Positions 7,964 through 16,821 of a stretch of DNA of 52,977 nucleotides are shown here, piece after piece. Under the pieces are notes generated by a model. It had not been told where the DNA came from and ran no database searches. It saw nothing but the letters and a program-made list of their open reading frames with translations. Each line of letters opens with the position of its first letter. The stretch's first letter is position 1. Made by a program: the position numbers and the translations under genes. Location: the NCBI RefSeq assembly GCF_014192055.1, contig NZ_JACHXM010000026.1:1-52977 (forward strand), given 5' to 3'. Source of the DNA: Halomonas organivorans. Lineage in GTDB: Bacteria > Pseudomonadota > Gammaproteobacteria > Pseudomonadales > Halomonadaceae.

Positions 7964-8434
7964 TCAGGCCCGCGCCAGGGGCGCGAAGGAGGCCGACAGC
8001 AGGTCGGCCAGGTCGGCAGGCGCGAGGGCGAGTTCCAGGCCGCGTCGTCCGCCGCTGACGTGGAAGCGCGTCAGGGCCTCGGCGCTGGCATCGATGAAGG
8101 CCGGCAGGCGCTTCTTCTGGCCGAGCGGACTGATGCCGCCGACCACGTAGCCAGTGGCCCGTTCGGCCTCGATGGGGTCGGCCATGCGTGCCTTGCGAGC
8201 GCCGGCCGCCCGAGCCAGCGCCTTGAGGTCGAGCTGGGTGGGCACCGGCACGATGGCCATCGCCAGCCGGCCGTCGTCGAGCTTGGCGAGCAGCGTCTTG
8301 AACACCGTCTCGGCGGGCAGGCCCAGGGCCTCGGCCGCCTCCTCGCCATAGGCCGGGCGTCGCGGGTCGTGCTGGTAGCTGGCCGTCTCGAAGGCCACGC
8401 CGGCCTTTTCCAGGGCCTTGACGGCAGGAGTCAT
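7964..8434 (-). CDS. ybaK: Cys-tRNA(Pro) deacylase YbaK
   Basis: A 156-residue YbaK/EbsC-type editing protein. Lys46 in VFKTLL, the residue needed for deacylation in this family, is present, as is the GGISPLGQKK loop at 99-108. YbaK hydrolyses Cys mischarged on tRNA-Pro by prolyl-tRNA synthetase, acting free in the cytoplasm. The start is ATG 8434, which overlaps the stop of the thioesterase gene by 4 bases (ATGA), so the two are translationally coupled. A longer frame to 8764 runs antisense through the thioesterase region and is rejected. Confidence 0.92.
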   Translation of the reverse strand: MTPAVKALEKAGVAFETASYQHDPRRPAYGEEAAEALGLPAETVFKTLLAKLDDGRLAMAIVPVPTQLDLKALARAAGARKARMADPIEAERATGYVVGGISPLGQKKRLPAFIDASAEALTRFHVSGGRRGLELALAPADLADLLSASFAPLARA

Positions 8435-8841
8435 GCCTCGACGGTCTCCGTGTCCTGCAAGTGGGCGGAAAGTGCCTCGCGCAGCTCGCCCTCGATCGGC
8501 ACGGCGCGCTTGGCCTGATGGTCGTAGTGGACCAGTACGGTATGGCCCAGGTTCGCCATTCGCCCACCTTGCCAGGCCTCCTGGGTCACGGTGAAGGAGC
8601 TGTTGCCCAGCCGGGTGAGATAGGTGCGGATCTCGATGTCGCTGCCGTAGAAGAGCTCGGCGCGGTAGTCGACTTCCATGCGCGCCATGATCAGGCGCCA
8701 GCGGCCTGGATCCAGGTCCGGCGTGAAGAGCTTGAAGAGGTCGTTGCGAGCCAGCTCGAACCACGCCGGCAATCGGGTGTTATTGACGTGACCCAGGGCG
8801 TCGGTGTCGTAGAAGGCGGGTTCGATGGTGCGAGTGAACAT
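8431..8841 (-). CDS. Hotdog-fold acyl-CoA thioesterase, YbgC/FadM-like
   Basis: A 136-residue protein of the 4-hydroxybenzoyl-CoA thioesterase group. YDTDALGHVNN near residues 11-21 carries the catalytic Asp, and the rest follows the hotdog layout (WFELARNDLF helix, GSDIEIRTYL and TVTQEAW strands). The start at 8841 is preferred over 8886 because AGGAG is placed correctly 4-5 bases before it. The substrate is unknown. It is the first gene of a two-gene unit with ybaK. Confidence 0.85.
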   Translation of the reverse strand: MFTRTIEPAFYDTDALGHVNNTRLPAWFELARNDLFKLFTPDLDPGRWRLIMARMEVDYRAELFYGSDIEIRTYLTRLGNSSFTVTQEAWQGGRMANLGHTVLVHYDHQAKRAVPIEGELREALSAHLQDTETVEA

Positions 8842-9111
8842 GGGGCTCCTCGTCGGGTGGTGCCGGGCGGGCCGGCCCTTCAGCATCGCTGCCGAGCAAG
8901 TGCTTGGTCAATGGATACATGAACCCAGCGTGAACGGCGTCGTCAGCCTCCGGCAAGGTGAGCTCTTCTAAGTTGGCAGGACGCCAGCTTCGACGCCCGG
9001 GACGTGGGCGGGGCCATTATCGGCTCAATGCTGGCGCGAGCGGTGATGAACGCCGCCTCGGCCGGCTATTGCCGGCGTCTTTCTGACTCACATCGGATGT
9101 GGAGAAAGCTC

Positions 9112-10632
9112 ATGAACCTCCTTCGTTTCCTGTCACGTGATGCCATAGCCTCCGTGGTGGTGTTTCTCGTCGCGCTGCCACTGTGTATGGGCATCGCCAT
9201 CGCCTCGGGAGTGCCGCCCGCCAAGGGGCTGATTACCGGCATCGTCGGTGGCCTGGTCGTTGGCCTGCTGGCGGGGGCGCCGTTGCAGGTCAGCGGACCG
9301 GCGGCGGGGCTCGCGGTGCTGGTCTTCGAACTGGTGAATACCCATGGCCTGTCGGCGCTTGGCCCGGTGCTGCTGCTGGCGGGTGCCCTGCAGTGCCTGG
9401 CCGGGGTACTGCGGCTCGGCGGCTGGTTCCGGATCGTCGCCCCGGCGGTGGTGTCCGGCATGCTGGCCGGGATCGGCATCCTCATCATGCTCTCGCAGCT
9501 GCACGTGATGCTCGACGCCGAGCCGCAGGCCTCGGGGCTGGCCAACCTGATCGCCTTCCCCGGCGCCGCCTGGGAGGCGGTGCGACAGGTGAACGGAAGC
9601 AGCTCGCTGATGGCGGGCGCAGTCGGCATCGCCACCATCGCCATCATGTGGCTCTGGGAGCGTTGCCGTCCCGCCTCGCTGCGCTTCCTGCCGGGCGCGC
9701 TGGTTGGCGTGGCGCTGGTGACGTGGGTCAGCAGCGGCGTGGCGCTGCCGATCAACCGGGTCATGCTGCCCGACGATCTCGGCCAGGCCGTCGACTGGAT
9801 CGGCTGGCAGGGCCTGGGTACGCTGGCCGATCCGAGCCTGCTGGTGGCGGCACTGGCCATGGCCTTCATCGCCAGTGCCGAGACGCTGCTGTCGGCGGCG
9901 GCGGTCGATCGCATGCACGCCGGTCCGCGCTCGCAGTTCAACCGCGAACTGTCGGCCCAGGGCGTCGGCAATATGCTGTGCGGCGCGCTCGGCGCCCTGC
10001 CCATGACCGGGGTGATCGTGCGCAGCTCGGCCAACGTCCAGGCCGGTGCACGCACGCGCCTGTCGGCGATTCTGCACGGCCTGTGGCTGCTGGCACTGGT
10101 GATGCTGCTCCCCGGCCTGCTGCAGAGCATTCCCGTGGCCTGCCTGGGCGGTGTCCTGGTGTATACCGGGGGCAAGCTGGTGGATGTCCGGGCGGTCCGC
10201 CATCTCGGCCGCTACGGCCGCACCCCGCCGCTGATCTATCTCGCCACGGCGCTGAGCATCGTGTGCACCGACCTGCTGACCGGCGTGCTGGTGGGCTTCG
10301 CTCTGACCCTGCTGAAGCTGGCCTGGAGCGCCTCCCGGCTGCGTGCCCGGTGGGGCACCGACGAGGCCGGTGGCGTTGAGCTGCGCCTGCGGGGTACCGC
10401 GACTTTCCTGAGCGTTCCCAAGCTGGCACGGTTGCTGGGCGAGGTCAGCCCGGATACCCATCTGCGCGTGTGCATCGGCCAGCTGCGCTACATCGATCAT
10501 GCCTGCGCCGAGCTGCTGGATGACTGGCAGCGCACCGTGCGCCAGCAAGGCGGTGACTTGGAGATGATCGGCAACGTGGCGATGTCGCATCGCGTGGAGG
10601 GACGGCTGAGGCGCCGCACCGCGCCGGCCTAG
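9112..10632 (+). CDS. SulP-family inorganic anion transporter with STAS domain
   Basis: A 506-residue inner-membrane protein. Residues 1-400 contain 10 or more hydrophobic segments with SulP features: GIASGVPPAKGLITGIVGG near the start, QVSGPAAGLAVLV, and ASAETLLSAAAVDRMH with NRELSAQGVGN in the middle. Residues about 415-495 form a short STAS-like domain (FLSVPKLARLL, LRYIDHACAELL). The family transports sulfate, bicarbonate or other anions; this short form resembles BicA/SulP-type bicarbonate or sulfate carriers but the substrate cannot be told. The start at 9112 has GGAG 7 bases upstream; no gene is visible in the 270 bases before it, apart from a GCCGGC hairpin near 9060-9075. Confidence 0.88.
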   Translation: MNLLRFLSRDAIASVVVFLVALPLCMGIAIASGVPPAKGLITGIVGGLVVGLLAGAPLQVSGPAAGLAVLVFELVNTHGLSALGPVLLLAGALQCLAGVLRLGGWFRIVAPAVVSGMLAGIGILIMLSQLHVMLDAEPQASGLANLIAFPGAAWEAVRQVNGSSSLMAGAVGIATIAIMWLWERCRPASLRFLPGALVGVALVTWVSSGVALPINRVMLPDDLGQAVDWIGWQGLGTLADPSLLVAALAMAFIASAETLLSAAAVDRMHAGPRSQFNRELSAQGVGNMLCGALGALPMTGVIVRSSANVQAGARTRLSAILHGLWLLALVMLLPGLLQSIPVACLGGVLVYTGGKLVDVRAVRHLGRYGRTPPLIYLATALSIVCTDLLTGVLVGFALTLLKLAWSASRLRARWGTDEAGGVELRLRGTATFLSVPKLARLLGEVSPDTHLRVCIGQLRYIDHACAELLDDWQRTVRQQGGDLEMIGNVAMSHRVEGRLRRRTAPA

Positions 10633-10705
10633 GCACACGAGGGAAGGCATGCGGGCGGGAGGCGTTCGTCGTCTCCCGCAGCATCGCGCTCCGGCTACCG
10701 TACCG

Positions 10706-11524
10706 TCAGGAGCGCGCCGCGGGCGCTCGGCGCTCGGCCCACAGGCGCTGAAGACGGGTCCAGGCCAGCAGCCAGGTGGTGGCGACGGCGAAGCCGATCA
10801 GGGTGCCGGCAACCAGGCCCAGGCTGTCGTAGGTCAGCGAGACGCACAGCGCATAGCACAGCAGCGAGCCAAGCCCCGCGGGGTAGTGCTTGATCACCGT
10901 GGCCACCGGGGCAACGCCGTGTGTCAGGTGAAGGATCACCAGGAAGGGATACATGGTCACCGGGAAAGCGGCCATGACGCCCGCCCAGGCGGAGGGCAGC
11001 ACGTGAGCCAGCCCGGTGATCAGGAAGATGATGCCGGCGGCCAGTCCGGCACGCAGGGCCAGGGCGCCCCACGAGAAGCCGCCCTTGGGCTGGGCGGCGG
11101 CGTCCGGCAGGCGTCGATAGAGCCGCAGGAAGATGCCGATGGCCACCACGGTGGTCAGGGTGCCGGTGAGCCGGTCGAAATCGACCAGCGTCAGCAGCCA
11201 GGCCGCCGCCAGCCACGCTGCCAGGCCAGCGAGGGTGCCCATCAGCACGCCGGGCAGGCCTTCGCGGCGCCCGCCCAGCAGGTAGCCTCCGCCCAATGCC
11301 AGAGTCGCGGAGAAACCGGCCAGGGTGTGAACCGCGCCCTCGGCGGCGAACGCCGGCGAGATCTCGAGGCCGATGAAGAACAGCGCGATGGCGGTGCCCA
11401 GCGGGTAGCCCGAGAGCAGTCCGGCCATGCGGGTGCTGAGACGCTCGGCGATCACCGAGAGGCCGAGCACCACGCCGACCGAGACCAGAAGCTTGGCCAG
11501 TTGCCAGGCGAGCGGAACATCCAT
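10706..11524 (-). CDS. Polytopic membrane protein with internal duplication
   Basis: A 272-residue hydrophobic protein with about nine predicted transmembrane helices. I do not recognise a named family. The two halves look related: a helix with SGYPLGTAIALFFIGLE near residue 38 is echoed by a helix with AAFPVTMYPFLVILHLT near residue 185, each followed by a His-containing loop and a Gly-rich helix. Such inverted-repeat or tandem-repeat build is common in small transporters. It faces away from the HNH gene at 11570 across only 45 bases and converges with the SulP gene. Transport function is inference. Confidence 0.75.
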   Translation of the reverse strand: MDVPLAWQLAKLLVSVGVVLGLSVIAERLSTRMAGLLSGYPLGTAIALFFIGLEISPAFAAEGAVHTLAGFSATLALGGGYLLGGRREGLPGVLMGTLAGLAAWLAAAWLLTLVDFDRLTGTLTTVVAIGIFLRLYRRLPDAAAQPKGGFSWGALALRAGLAAGIIFLITGLAHVLPSAWAGVMAAFPVTMYPFLVILHLTHGVAPVATVIKHYPAGLGSLLCYALCVSLTYDSLGLVAGTLIGFAVATTWLLAWTRLQRLWAERRAPAARS

Positions 11525-11569
11525 GTGGTTTTCCTTATCCTATAGGCAAGTCATGTCGTGGAGGTGGCC

Positions 11570-11908
11570 ATGGCCGGCCATGATCTCTCGCCGCCGCCTC
11601 GCCCCGAAGGCTGTGCGCTCTGCGGACGAGCCGCGCCGCTCACCAAGCACCACCTGATTCCCCGTGCCTTGCATGGCAAGGCACGCTACCGGCGTCGCTT
11701 CGACCGGGCCGAGCGGCTTACCGCCATTCTCTGGCTGTGCCATGCCTGCCACAAGCACGTTCATGCGGTGCTCGGCGAGCGCGAGCTGGCCGACCATTAT
11801 CGCAGCCGCGAGTCGCTGCTGGCGCATCCGGACATTCGTGCTTTCGTCGAATGGCTGGCCACCAAGCCGGCGGGCTTCAAGCCCAAGAAGGCGCCGCGGC
11901 GCCGTTAG
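11570..11908 (+). CDS. HNH-type zinc-binding protein
   Basis: A 112-residue basic protein. Two CxxC-type knuckles, Cys15/Cys18 and Cys57/Cys60, flank a KHHLIPR motif (His27-His28), and CHACHKHVHA carries further His residues. This is the layout of an HNH/treble-clef nuclease with a structural zinc. The C-terminus is Lys/Arg-rich. Cellular role unknown; there are no restriction or phage genes nearby. The start at ATG 11570 has GGAG 6 bases upstream, whereas a GTG at 11558 overlaps that site. It ends 3 bases before the stop codon of the convergent gene at 11911. Confidence 0.8.
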   Translation: MAGHDLSPPPRPEGCALCGRAAPLTKHHLIPRALHGKARYRRRFDRAERLTAILWLCHACHKHVHAVLGERELADHYRSRESLLAHPDIRAFVEWLATKPAGFKPKKAPRRR

Positions 11909-11910
11909 CG

Positions 11911-12357
11911 CTACACGAGGCGAAGACCCTGGCGGTCCGTCCAGGCCGCCTTGAGGGCGGCCTCGAGTGGTTCGCGAAGGTGCTCGGGCAGTGCTTCCCG
12001 AGCGGCCTCGAAGCTTTCCGGATTGCGGTTGCGCAGCCAGCAGTAGGCCCAGGCGCAGGCCTCGGCGTCGTCGCCAGGCAGCGGCCGGGCCGGCATCTGC
12101 ACCAGCAGGAAGACCGCGGTGCGCCCGGCCCACAGCGGCACCTCGTCACTCGCCTGCGGGTCGGCCCAGGCACGTAGCATGGCGCCGTCGGGTGTGTCGT
12201 CCGGCTCGCCGAGCTTGGCCACCCGAGCGGTCTCGGCGAGGATCAGGGCCAGCCGGTCCGGCTCGCCGCGGCCAATGTCCAGCCAGCGGGCGATGATGGC
12301 CGGCATGCCGTGGCGTACCTTGGCATAGAAGCCATGTTGCGGCATCGTCTCATTCAT
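11911..12357 (-). CDS. Hypothetical 148-residue protein
   Basis: I do not recognise this family. The protein is mainly alpha-helical in appearance, with many Ala, Trp and acidic residues, no signal peptide and no membrane helix. A Trp-rich core (IIARWLD, LRAWADP, PLWAG, CAWAYCWLRNRNP) stands out. It diverges from the PatB-type gene across 34 bases and converges with the HNH gene, with 2 bases between their stop codons. Codon use resembles the surrounding core genes, which supports that it is a native gene. Confidence 0.6.
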   Translation of the reverse strand: MNETMPQHGFYAKVRHGMPAIIARWLDIGRGEPDRLALILAETARVAKLGEPDDTPDGAMLRAWADPQASDEVPLWAGRTAVFLLVQMPARPLPGDDAEACAWAYCWLRNRNPESFEAAREALPEHLREPLEAALKAAWTDRQGLRLV

Positions 12358-12391
12358 TCGTCACGACCTTATTTTCGGAGCAGGGACTGCC

Positions 12392-13570
12392 ATGGATTTC
12401 GATTTTGCCACGCCCGTGGAACGACGCCACCCGGAAGGTGCCGACTGGCCATCACAGAAGTGGCACCGCTATGGCGAGGAGGTGCTGCCGCTGTGGGTGG
12501 CCGACATGGACTTCCGTTCGCCGCCGGCGGTGATCGAAGCGCTGCGTGCCCGGGTCGATCACGGCGTCTACGGCTACGGTCTGGTGCCGGAGAGCCTGCG
12601 CCGGGCGCTGTGCGACTGGAGTGTCGAGCACTATGACTGGGCCATCGAGCCGAACTGGCAGCTGTGGCTGCCGGGCGTGGTGCCGGCGCTGCACCTGGCG
12701 AGCCTGGCGCTCACCGAGCCGGGCGACGGCGTGCTGACGGTGACGCCGATCTATCCTCCTTTCCTGCAGGTGGCCGAGCGCACCGGCCGGCTACCCCAGC
12801 AGGCCGCCATGCGTCCGCCCGAGGCGTCCGGCGACGAATGGCGGCTGGACCTCGATGCCCTGGAGGCGTCGATCACCTCCGAGACCCGGTTGCTGCTGTG
12901 GTGCCAGCCGCACAATCCCACCGGTCGGGTGTGGCGTGTCGAGGAACTCGACGGCCTGGCCGAGCTGGTCGAGCGCCATGATCTGATCGTGGTCTCCGAT
13001 GAACTGCACTGCGACCTGCTGCTTGACGAGGGCGCCCGGCACCGGCCGCTGGCCGCCGCCTATCCCGAGCTCGCCGCGCGCATCCTGACCCTCTGGGCGC
13101 CGTCGAAGACCTTCAACCTGGCCGGGCTGACCGCCGCCTGCGCGGTGATTCCCGATGCCGGCCTGCGGCGCCGCTTCGCTGCGATGGCCAAGGGGCTACA
13201 GCCGGACGGCAACGTGCTGGGCCTGGTGGCCGCCGAGGCCGCCTATCGCCATGGCGACCCCTGGCGTCAGGCGCTGCTCGAGACGCTGCGTGGGCATCGG
13301 GTAAGGCTGGTCGAGCGGGTGGCCGGCTGGCCGGGCGTGCGCATGGCGCCACCGGCTTCCACTTACCTGGCCTGGCTGGACCTGCGCGAGGCGCCGGCGC
13401 TGCAGGATGCTGGCGCCTCGCCCCAGCGCATGCTGCTCGAGCGCGCCGGCGTGGCGCTGTCCGACGGCGCCGCCTTCGGTTGGCCGGGCTTCGTGCGGCT
13501 CAACTTCGGTACCACCGCCACCCAGCTGGAGGTGGCGCTGGCGCGGCTGGACGAGGTGCTGCGGGCATGA
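12392..13570 (+). CDS. PatB/MalY-type PLP-dependent cystathionine beta-lyase
   Basis: A 392-residue fold-type I aminotransferase-like enzyme. PLP-binding residues are visible: NPTGR at 175-179, the Asp in VSDELHCDL near 203, and Lys239 in WAPSKTFNLAGL. The N-terminal VADMDFRSPPAV and YGYGLVPES blocks are typical of the PatB/MalY group, which cleaves the C-S bond of cystathionine or cysteine conjugates to release a thiol, pyruvate and ammonia. The start is ATG 12392, preceded by a purine-rich GCAGGGA. A terminator-like hairpin follows at 13577. Confidence 0.88.
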   Translation: MDFDFATPVERRHPEGADWPSQKWHRYGEEVLPLWVADMDFRSPPAVIEALRARVDHGVYGYGLVPESLRRALCDWSVEHYDWAIEPNWQLWLPGVVPALHLASLALTEPGDGVLTVTPIYPPFLQVAERTGRLPQQAAMRPPEASGDEWRLDLDALEASITSETRLLLWCQPHNPTGRVWRVEELDGLAELVERHDLIVVSDELHCDLLLDEGARHRPLAAAYPELAARILTLWAPSKTFNLAGLTAACAVIPDAGLRRRFAAMAKGLQPDGNVLGLVAAEAAYRHGDPWRQALLETLRGHRVRLVERVAGWPGVRMAPPASTYLAWLDLREAPALQDAGASPQRMLLERAGVALSDGAAFGWPGFVRLNFGTTATQLEVALARLDEVLRA

Positions 13571-13576
13571 GCCGTC

Positions 13577-13608
13577 GCGTCCGTCTCCCCGGCGGGCCAG
13601 ACGGACGC
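13577..13608. terminator. Hairpin between the convergent patB-like and cnoX-like genes
   Basis: A 10-bp perfect stem (13577-13586 with 13599-13608) around a 12-base GC-rich loop lies between two stop codons that face each other. A T-run is absent. It probably ends or protects both transcripts. Confidence 0.55.
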
Positions 13609-13621
13609 AACGAGGCGAGGC

Positions 13622-14560
13622 TCAGTAGAGCTGGGCGAACAGCTTGCGGCGGTAGGTGACGGTCAGCGGATGATCGGCGCCCAGGGCGTCGAAGACCCGC
13701 AGCAGCGTCTTGCGGGCGGCATCGTCTCCGTAGGCGCGATCGCGCTTCATCAGCGCCAGCAACGCCTCGAGGCCGGACTCGTACTGTCCGTCCGCCACCT
13801 GCCGCAGCGCGCGCTGGTACTGCGCCTCGCTGTCGTCACGACCTTCCAGGGCCGCCAGTTGGTCCGCCGATGGCGCTTCCTCGCCGAACTCGATGCTGGC
13901 ACGGACGCCGCGGGCAGCGGGCGCGTCGCGCTCCTCCGGTGGCAGGGCGTCGAGCAGTGCACGGGCCTCATCCGGCTCGCCGGCGGCCACCAGGGTGCGC
14001 GCAAGCTCTACCTTGTAGGGACCGTAGTCCGGCCACTGCTGGGCCAGCTCCGCGTAGATCTGGCGTGCGGTGTCGGCATCGCCGGCTTCCAGGGCCGCAG
14101 CGGCCTGCTCCTCCGGACTCAACTGGGCGCCTTCCGGTTCGGGGAAATACTTGCCCAGCCACTCGCGCACCTGCTTTTCCGGCAGTGCCCCCTGGAAGTG
14201 ATCCACCAGGCCACCTTGGCTGATCAGCTTGACGTCGGGCACCGAGCGCACGCCCAACTGGCCGGCGATGTCCTGATTGTCGTCGATGTTGAGCTTGGCC
14301 AGGATGAAGGCACCGTTGTACTCCCGGGTAAGCTTTTCCAGCACCGGCATCAGGTTCTTGCACGGTTCGCACCAGGGCGCCCAGCAATCGAGCAGCACCG
14401 GCACCTGCATCGAGGTCTCGAGCAACTGCTGGATGTTACTGCGATCGACATCGATGATCAGGTCGTCGCGCGGTTGGCCTTGTTCCTGGGCGGCGGTCGC
14501 CGTCTCGGTCGGGGTGTCGGAGGTGAGCGGTTCACCGGTACGGGGATCGACGATCGGCAT
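13622..14560 (-). CDS. cnoX: Thioredoxin-TPR co-chaperone, CnoX/YbbN-like
   Basis: A 312-residue protein. Residues 35-140 form a thioredoxin domain with an intact WCEPC motif (Cys64, Cys67), and 155-312 are Ala-rich helical TPR-like repeats. This is the build of CnoX (YbbN), which binds and protects unfolded proteins under bleach or oxidative stress and hands them to DnaK and GroEL. E. coli CnoX has SQHC and no redox activity, whereas the CxxC here suggests that this one can also act as an oxidoreductase, as described for some alphaproteobacterial members. It diverges from the DUF3750 gene. Confidence 0.85.
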   Translation of the reverse strand: MPIVDPRTGEPLTSDTPTETATAAQEQGQPRDDLIIDVDRSNIQQLLETSMQVPVLLDCWAPWCEPCKNLMPVLEKLTREYNGAFILAKLNIDDNQDIAGQLGVRSVPDVKLISQGGLVDHFQGALPEKQVREWLGKYFPEPEGAQLSPEEQAAAALEAGDADTARQIYAELAQQWPDYGPYKVELARTLVAAGEPDEARALLDALPPEERDAPAARGVRASIEFGEEAPSADQLAALEGRDDSEAQYQRALRQVADGQYESGLEALLALMKRDRAYGDDAARKTLLRVFDALGADHPLTVTYRRKLFAQLY

Positions 14561-14637
14561 GTTGGTCTGGCCTTGGCGTTAAGATGAATTCATGCAAGAG
14601 ATGCGGGTGTCGGCCCGCGTATTCAAGGGGGAAGACG

Positions 14638-15399
14638 ATGAGGCGACGCCGTCGGTGGACGTTCGGGGCAGCGCTGCTGCTGGGTCTGCTGCTGGTGGGG
14701 CCGTTGGGATTGCTGGTGACCCAACTGGTGGCGGGGGAGACGCACTGGTCCTCGGCCAGCCGAGCGTCGGCGGGCCTGGCGCCGAGCCCGGCCCAGGCAT
14801 CCGGCGCGGTGGTGCAGGTCTACGAGGCTCGGGCCTGGAGCTGGCGCGGGGCCTTCGGCGTGCATACCTGGATCGCGACCCTGGCTCCGGGAGCCGAAGC
14901 CTATCGCCTGCATCAGGTGCTGAGCTGGCGTCGCCCGACCCTGGTCACCCGGGTCACGGCCACGCCCGACCGGGCCTGGTACGGCAGCGCTCCGCGGCTG
15001 CTCGCCGATTACCGCGGCGAGGCGGCCGCGGCGATGCTCGATGACATCGAGGCGGCGGTCGCGGCCTATCCCGCCGCGTCGCGCTATCGGGTCTGGCCAG
15101 GGCCCAACAGCAACACCTTCACCGCCTGGGTGGTGCGTCGGGTCGCAGGCCTGGAGGTCGGCCTGCCGGTCACCGCGGTGGGCAAGGACTACCTGTTCGA
15201 TGCGCGGCTGGCGCCGGCCCCGGCCGGCCAGGGAGTGACCGTCTCGCTGTCGGGCTTGCTGGGGCTGACGCTGGGACGCAATGACGGCCTGGAGGTCAAC
15301 CTGCTGGGGCTGGCGTTTGGTCTCGACCTGCGTCGCCCCGCCCTCAAGCTGCCGGGTATCGGGCGGCTGGGCATGTCACCGCGAATCGCGGGGCGGTAA
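14638..15399 (+). CDS. DUF3750 membrane-anchored protein
   Basis: A 253-residue protein. Residues 1-6 are Arg-rich, about 8-28 form one transmembrane anchor, and the remainder matches the DUF3750 pattern: VHTWIAT, PDRAWYGSAPRLL, a YRVWPGPNSNTF block near residue 154 and AVGKDYL. The domain probably sits in the periplasm. The function is unknown to me; the conserved N-S-N-T-F block and the Trp/His positions recall NlpC-like or transglutaminase-like folds, but that is speculation. The start at 14638 has GGGGGAA just upstream; the longer frame from 14584 begins in the promoter region of cnoX. Confidence 0.78.
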   Translation: MRRRRRWTFGAALLLGLLLVGPLGLLVTQLVAGETHWSSASRASAGLAPSPAQASGAVVQVYEARAWSWRGAFGVHTWIATLAPGAEAYRLHQVLSWRRPTLVTRVTATPDRAWYGSAPRLLADYRGEAAAAMLDDIEAAVAAYPAASRYRVWPGPNSNTFTAWVVRRVAGLEVGLPVTAVGKDYLFDARLAPAPAGQGVTVSLSGLLGLTLGRNDGLEVNLLGLAFGLDLRRPALKLPGIGRLGMSPRIAGR

Positions 15400-15480
15400 C
15401 GTTCGCCTGGAGGCAAGAGCGAACCGATGACCTTCCCGGGGCGGTGAAGCGCCGCGCCTGACATCGAGCAGCCCACGCAC

Positions 15481-15806
<326 letters not shown>

Positions 15807-15820
15807 TCAACGTGAGGCGT

Positions 15821-15848
15821 ATTATACACGGAGACTGACGTAGGTCAA
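15821..15848 (-). promoter_or_regulatory. Promoter of tRNA-fMet
   Basis: On the minus strand, TTGACC (15848-15843) and a perfect TATAAT (15826-15821) are 16 bases apart, placed 15 bases before the first base of the mature tRNA. A GC-containing discriminator follows, as expected for stringently controlled stable RNA genes. Confidence 0.85.
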
Positions 15849-15915
15849 TAGTCCATTGTCTCCGGCATCTGCGCTCTCGTGTTGTCCGCGAGATCTGGTC
15901 CATACTCGGGCTGAG

Positions 15916-15933
15916 CTGTCACAAGAATGACAG
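15916..15933. promoter_or_regulatory. Inverted repeat upstream of phaB
   Basis: CTGTCA (15916-15921) and TGACAG (15928-15933) form an inverted repeat with a 6-base spacer, 75 bases before the phaB start. It could be an operator half-site pair or a small hairpin; no regulator is identified. Confidence 0.3.
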
Positions 15934-16008
15934 CCTTGGCGGCGATAATTTCGTCGAAGGGCTGGGCAGATGCCCAGTCCAGGTCGGCAACCATCAGGGA
16001 GAGCACCA

Positions 16009-16755
16009 ATGACAACATCTACTGCCGTAGCCTGGGTGACCGGAGGAACCGGAGGCATCGGGAGCGCCATCTGCCGTGCCCTGGCCGATGCTGGCTATCA
16101 GGTAGTCGCTGGATACCACAACCCCGAAAAGGCCAAGGCCTGGCTTGAGCAACAGAAGGCGGACGGCTACGACAACATCGCGCTGTCCGGCGTGGACCTC
16201 TCCGATTACGAGGCCTGCATGACGGGGGCGAAGGAGATCCATGACACCTACGGTCCAATCAGCGTGCTGGTCAACTGCGCCGGCATCACTCGTGACGGCA
16301 CCCTCAAGAAGATGTCGTCCGAGCAGTGGAGCGAGGTCATCGACACCAATCTCAACAGTGTCTTCAACACCTGCCGCAGCGTGATCGAGGACATGCTCGA
16401 GCAGGGCTATGGCCGTATCGTCAACATCTCGTCGATCAATGGGCGCAAGGGCCAGTTCGGTCAGGTGAACTACGCCGCGGCCAAGGCGGGGATGCACGGT
16501 CTGACCATGTCACTGGCGCAGGAAACGGCTACCAAGGGGGTCACCGTCAACACGGTGTCGCCGGGCTACATCGCCACCGACATGATCATGAAGATTCCCG
16601 AGAAGGTGAGGGAGGCGATCCGCGAGACCATCCCGGTGAAGCGCTACGGTACCCCGGAGGAGATCGCCCGTCTGGTGGTATTCCTGGCCGACAAGGAGTC
16701 CGGCTTCATCACCGGGGCCAACATCGACATCAACGGCGGCCAGTTCATGGGCTGA
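16009..16755 (+). CDS. phaB: Acetoacetyl-CoA reductase PhaB
   Basis: A 248-residue short-chain dehydrogenase. TGGTGGIG (11-18) binds NADP(H); the catalytic Ser142, Tyr155 and Lys159 are in place, and GQFGQVNY matches the substrate loop typical of PhaB rather than FabG. It reduces acetoacetyl-CoA to (R)-3-hydroxybutyryl-CoA, the monomer for polyhydroxybutyrate storage. The start at 16009 has AGGGAGAG upstream; an extension to 15970 lacks a binding site. No phaA or phaC gene is adjacent, as in many Halomonas genomes where pha genes are scattered. Confidence 0.93.
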   Translation: MTTSTAVAWVTGGTGGIGSAICRALADAGYQVVAGYHNPEKAKAWLEQQKADGYDNIALSGVDLSDYEACMTGAKEIHDTYGPISVLVNCAGITRDGTLKKMSSEQWSEVIDTNLNSVFNTCRSVIEDMLEQGYGRIVNISSINGRKGQFGQVNYAAAKAGMHGLTMSLAQETATKGVTVNTVSPGYIATDMIMKIPEKVREAIRETIPVKRYGTPEEIARLVVFLADKESGFITGANIDINGGQFMG

Positions 16756-16775
16756 GTATCGCCAGAATCCAGGGT

Positions 16776-16805
16776 GAGAACGCGAGGCTTCGGCCTCGCG
16801 TTCTC
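16776..16805. terminator. Terminator between phaB and the DUF349 gene
   Basis: A perfect 13-bp stem (16776-16788 with 16793-16805) closes a TTCG tetraloop, between two convergent genes. It can act in both directions; the T-run on the plus strand is weak. Confidence 0.8.
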
Positions 16806-16821
16806 GTTCAGGGGCGGGCGA

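Noticed and set aside
15970..16008. Longer phaB start
   Set aside because: The extension has no ribosome-binding site and does not resemble the conserved PhaB N-terminus; ATG 16009 has both.
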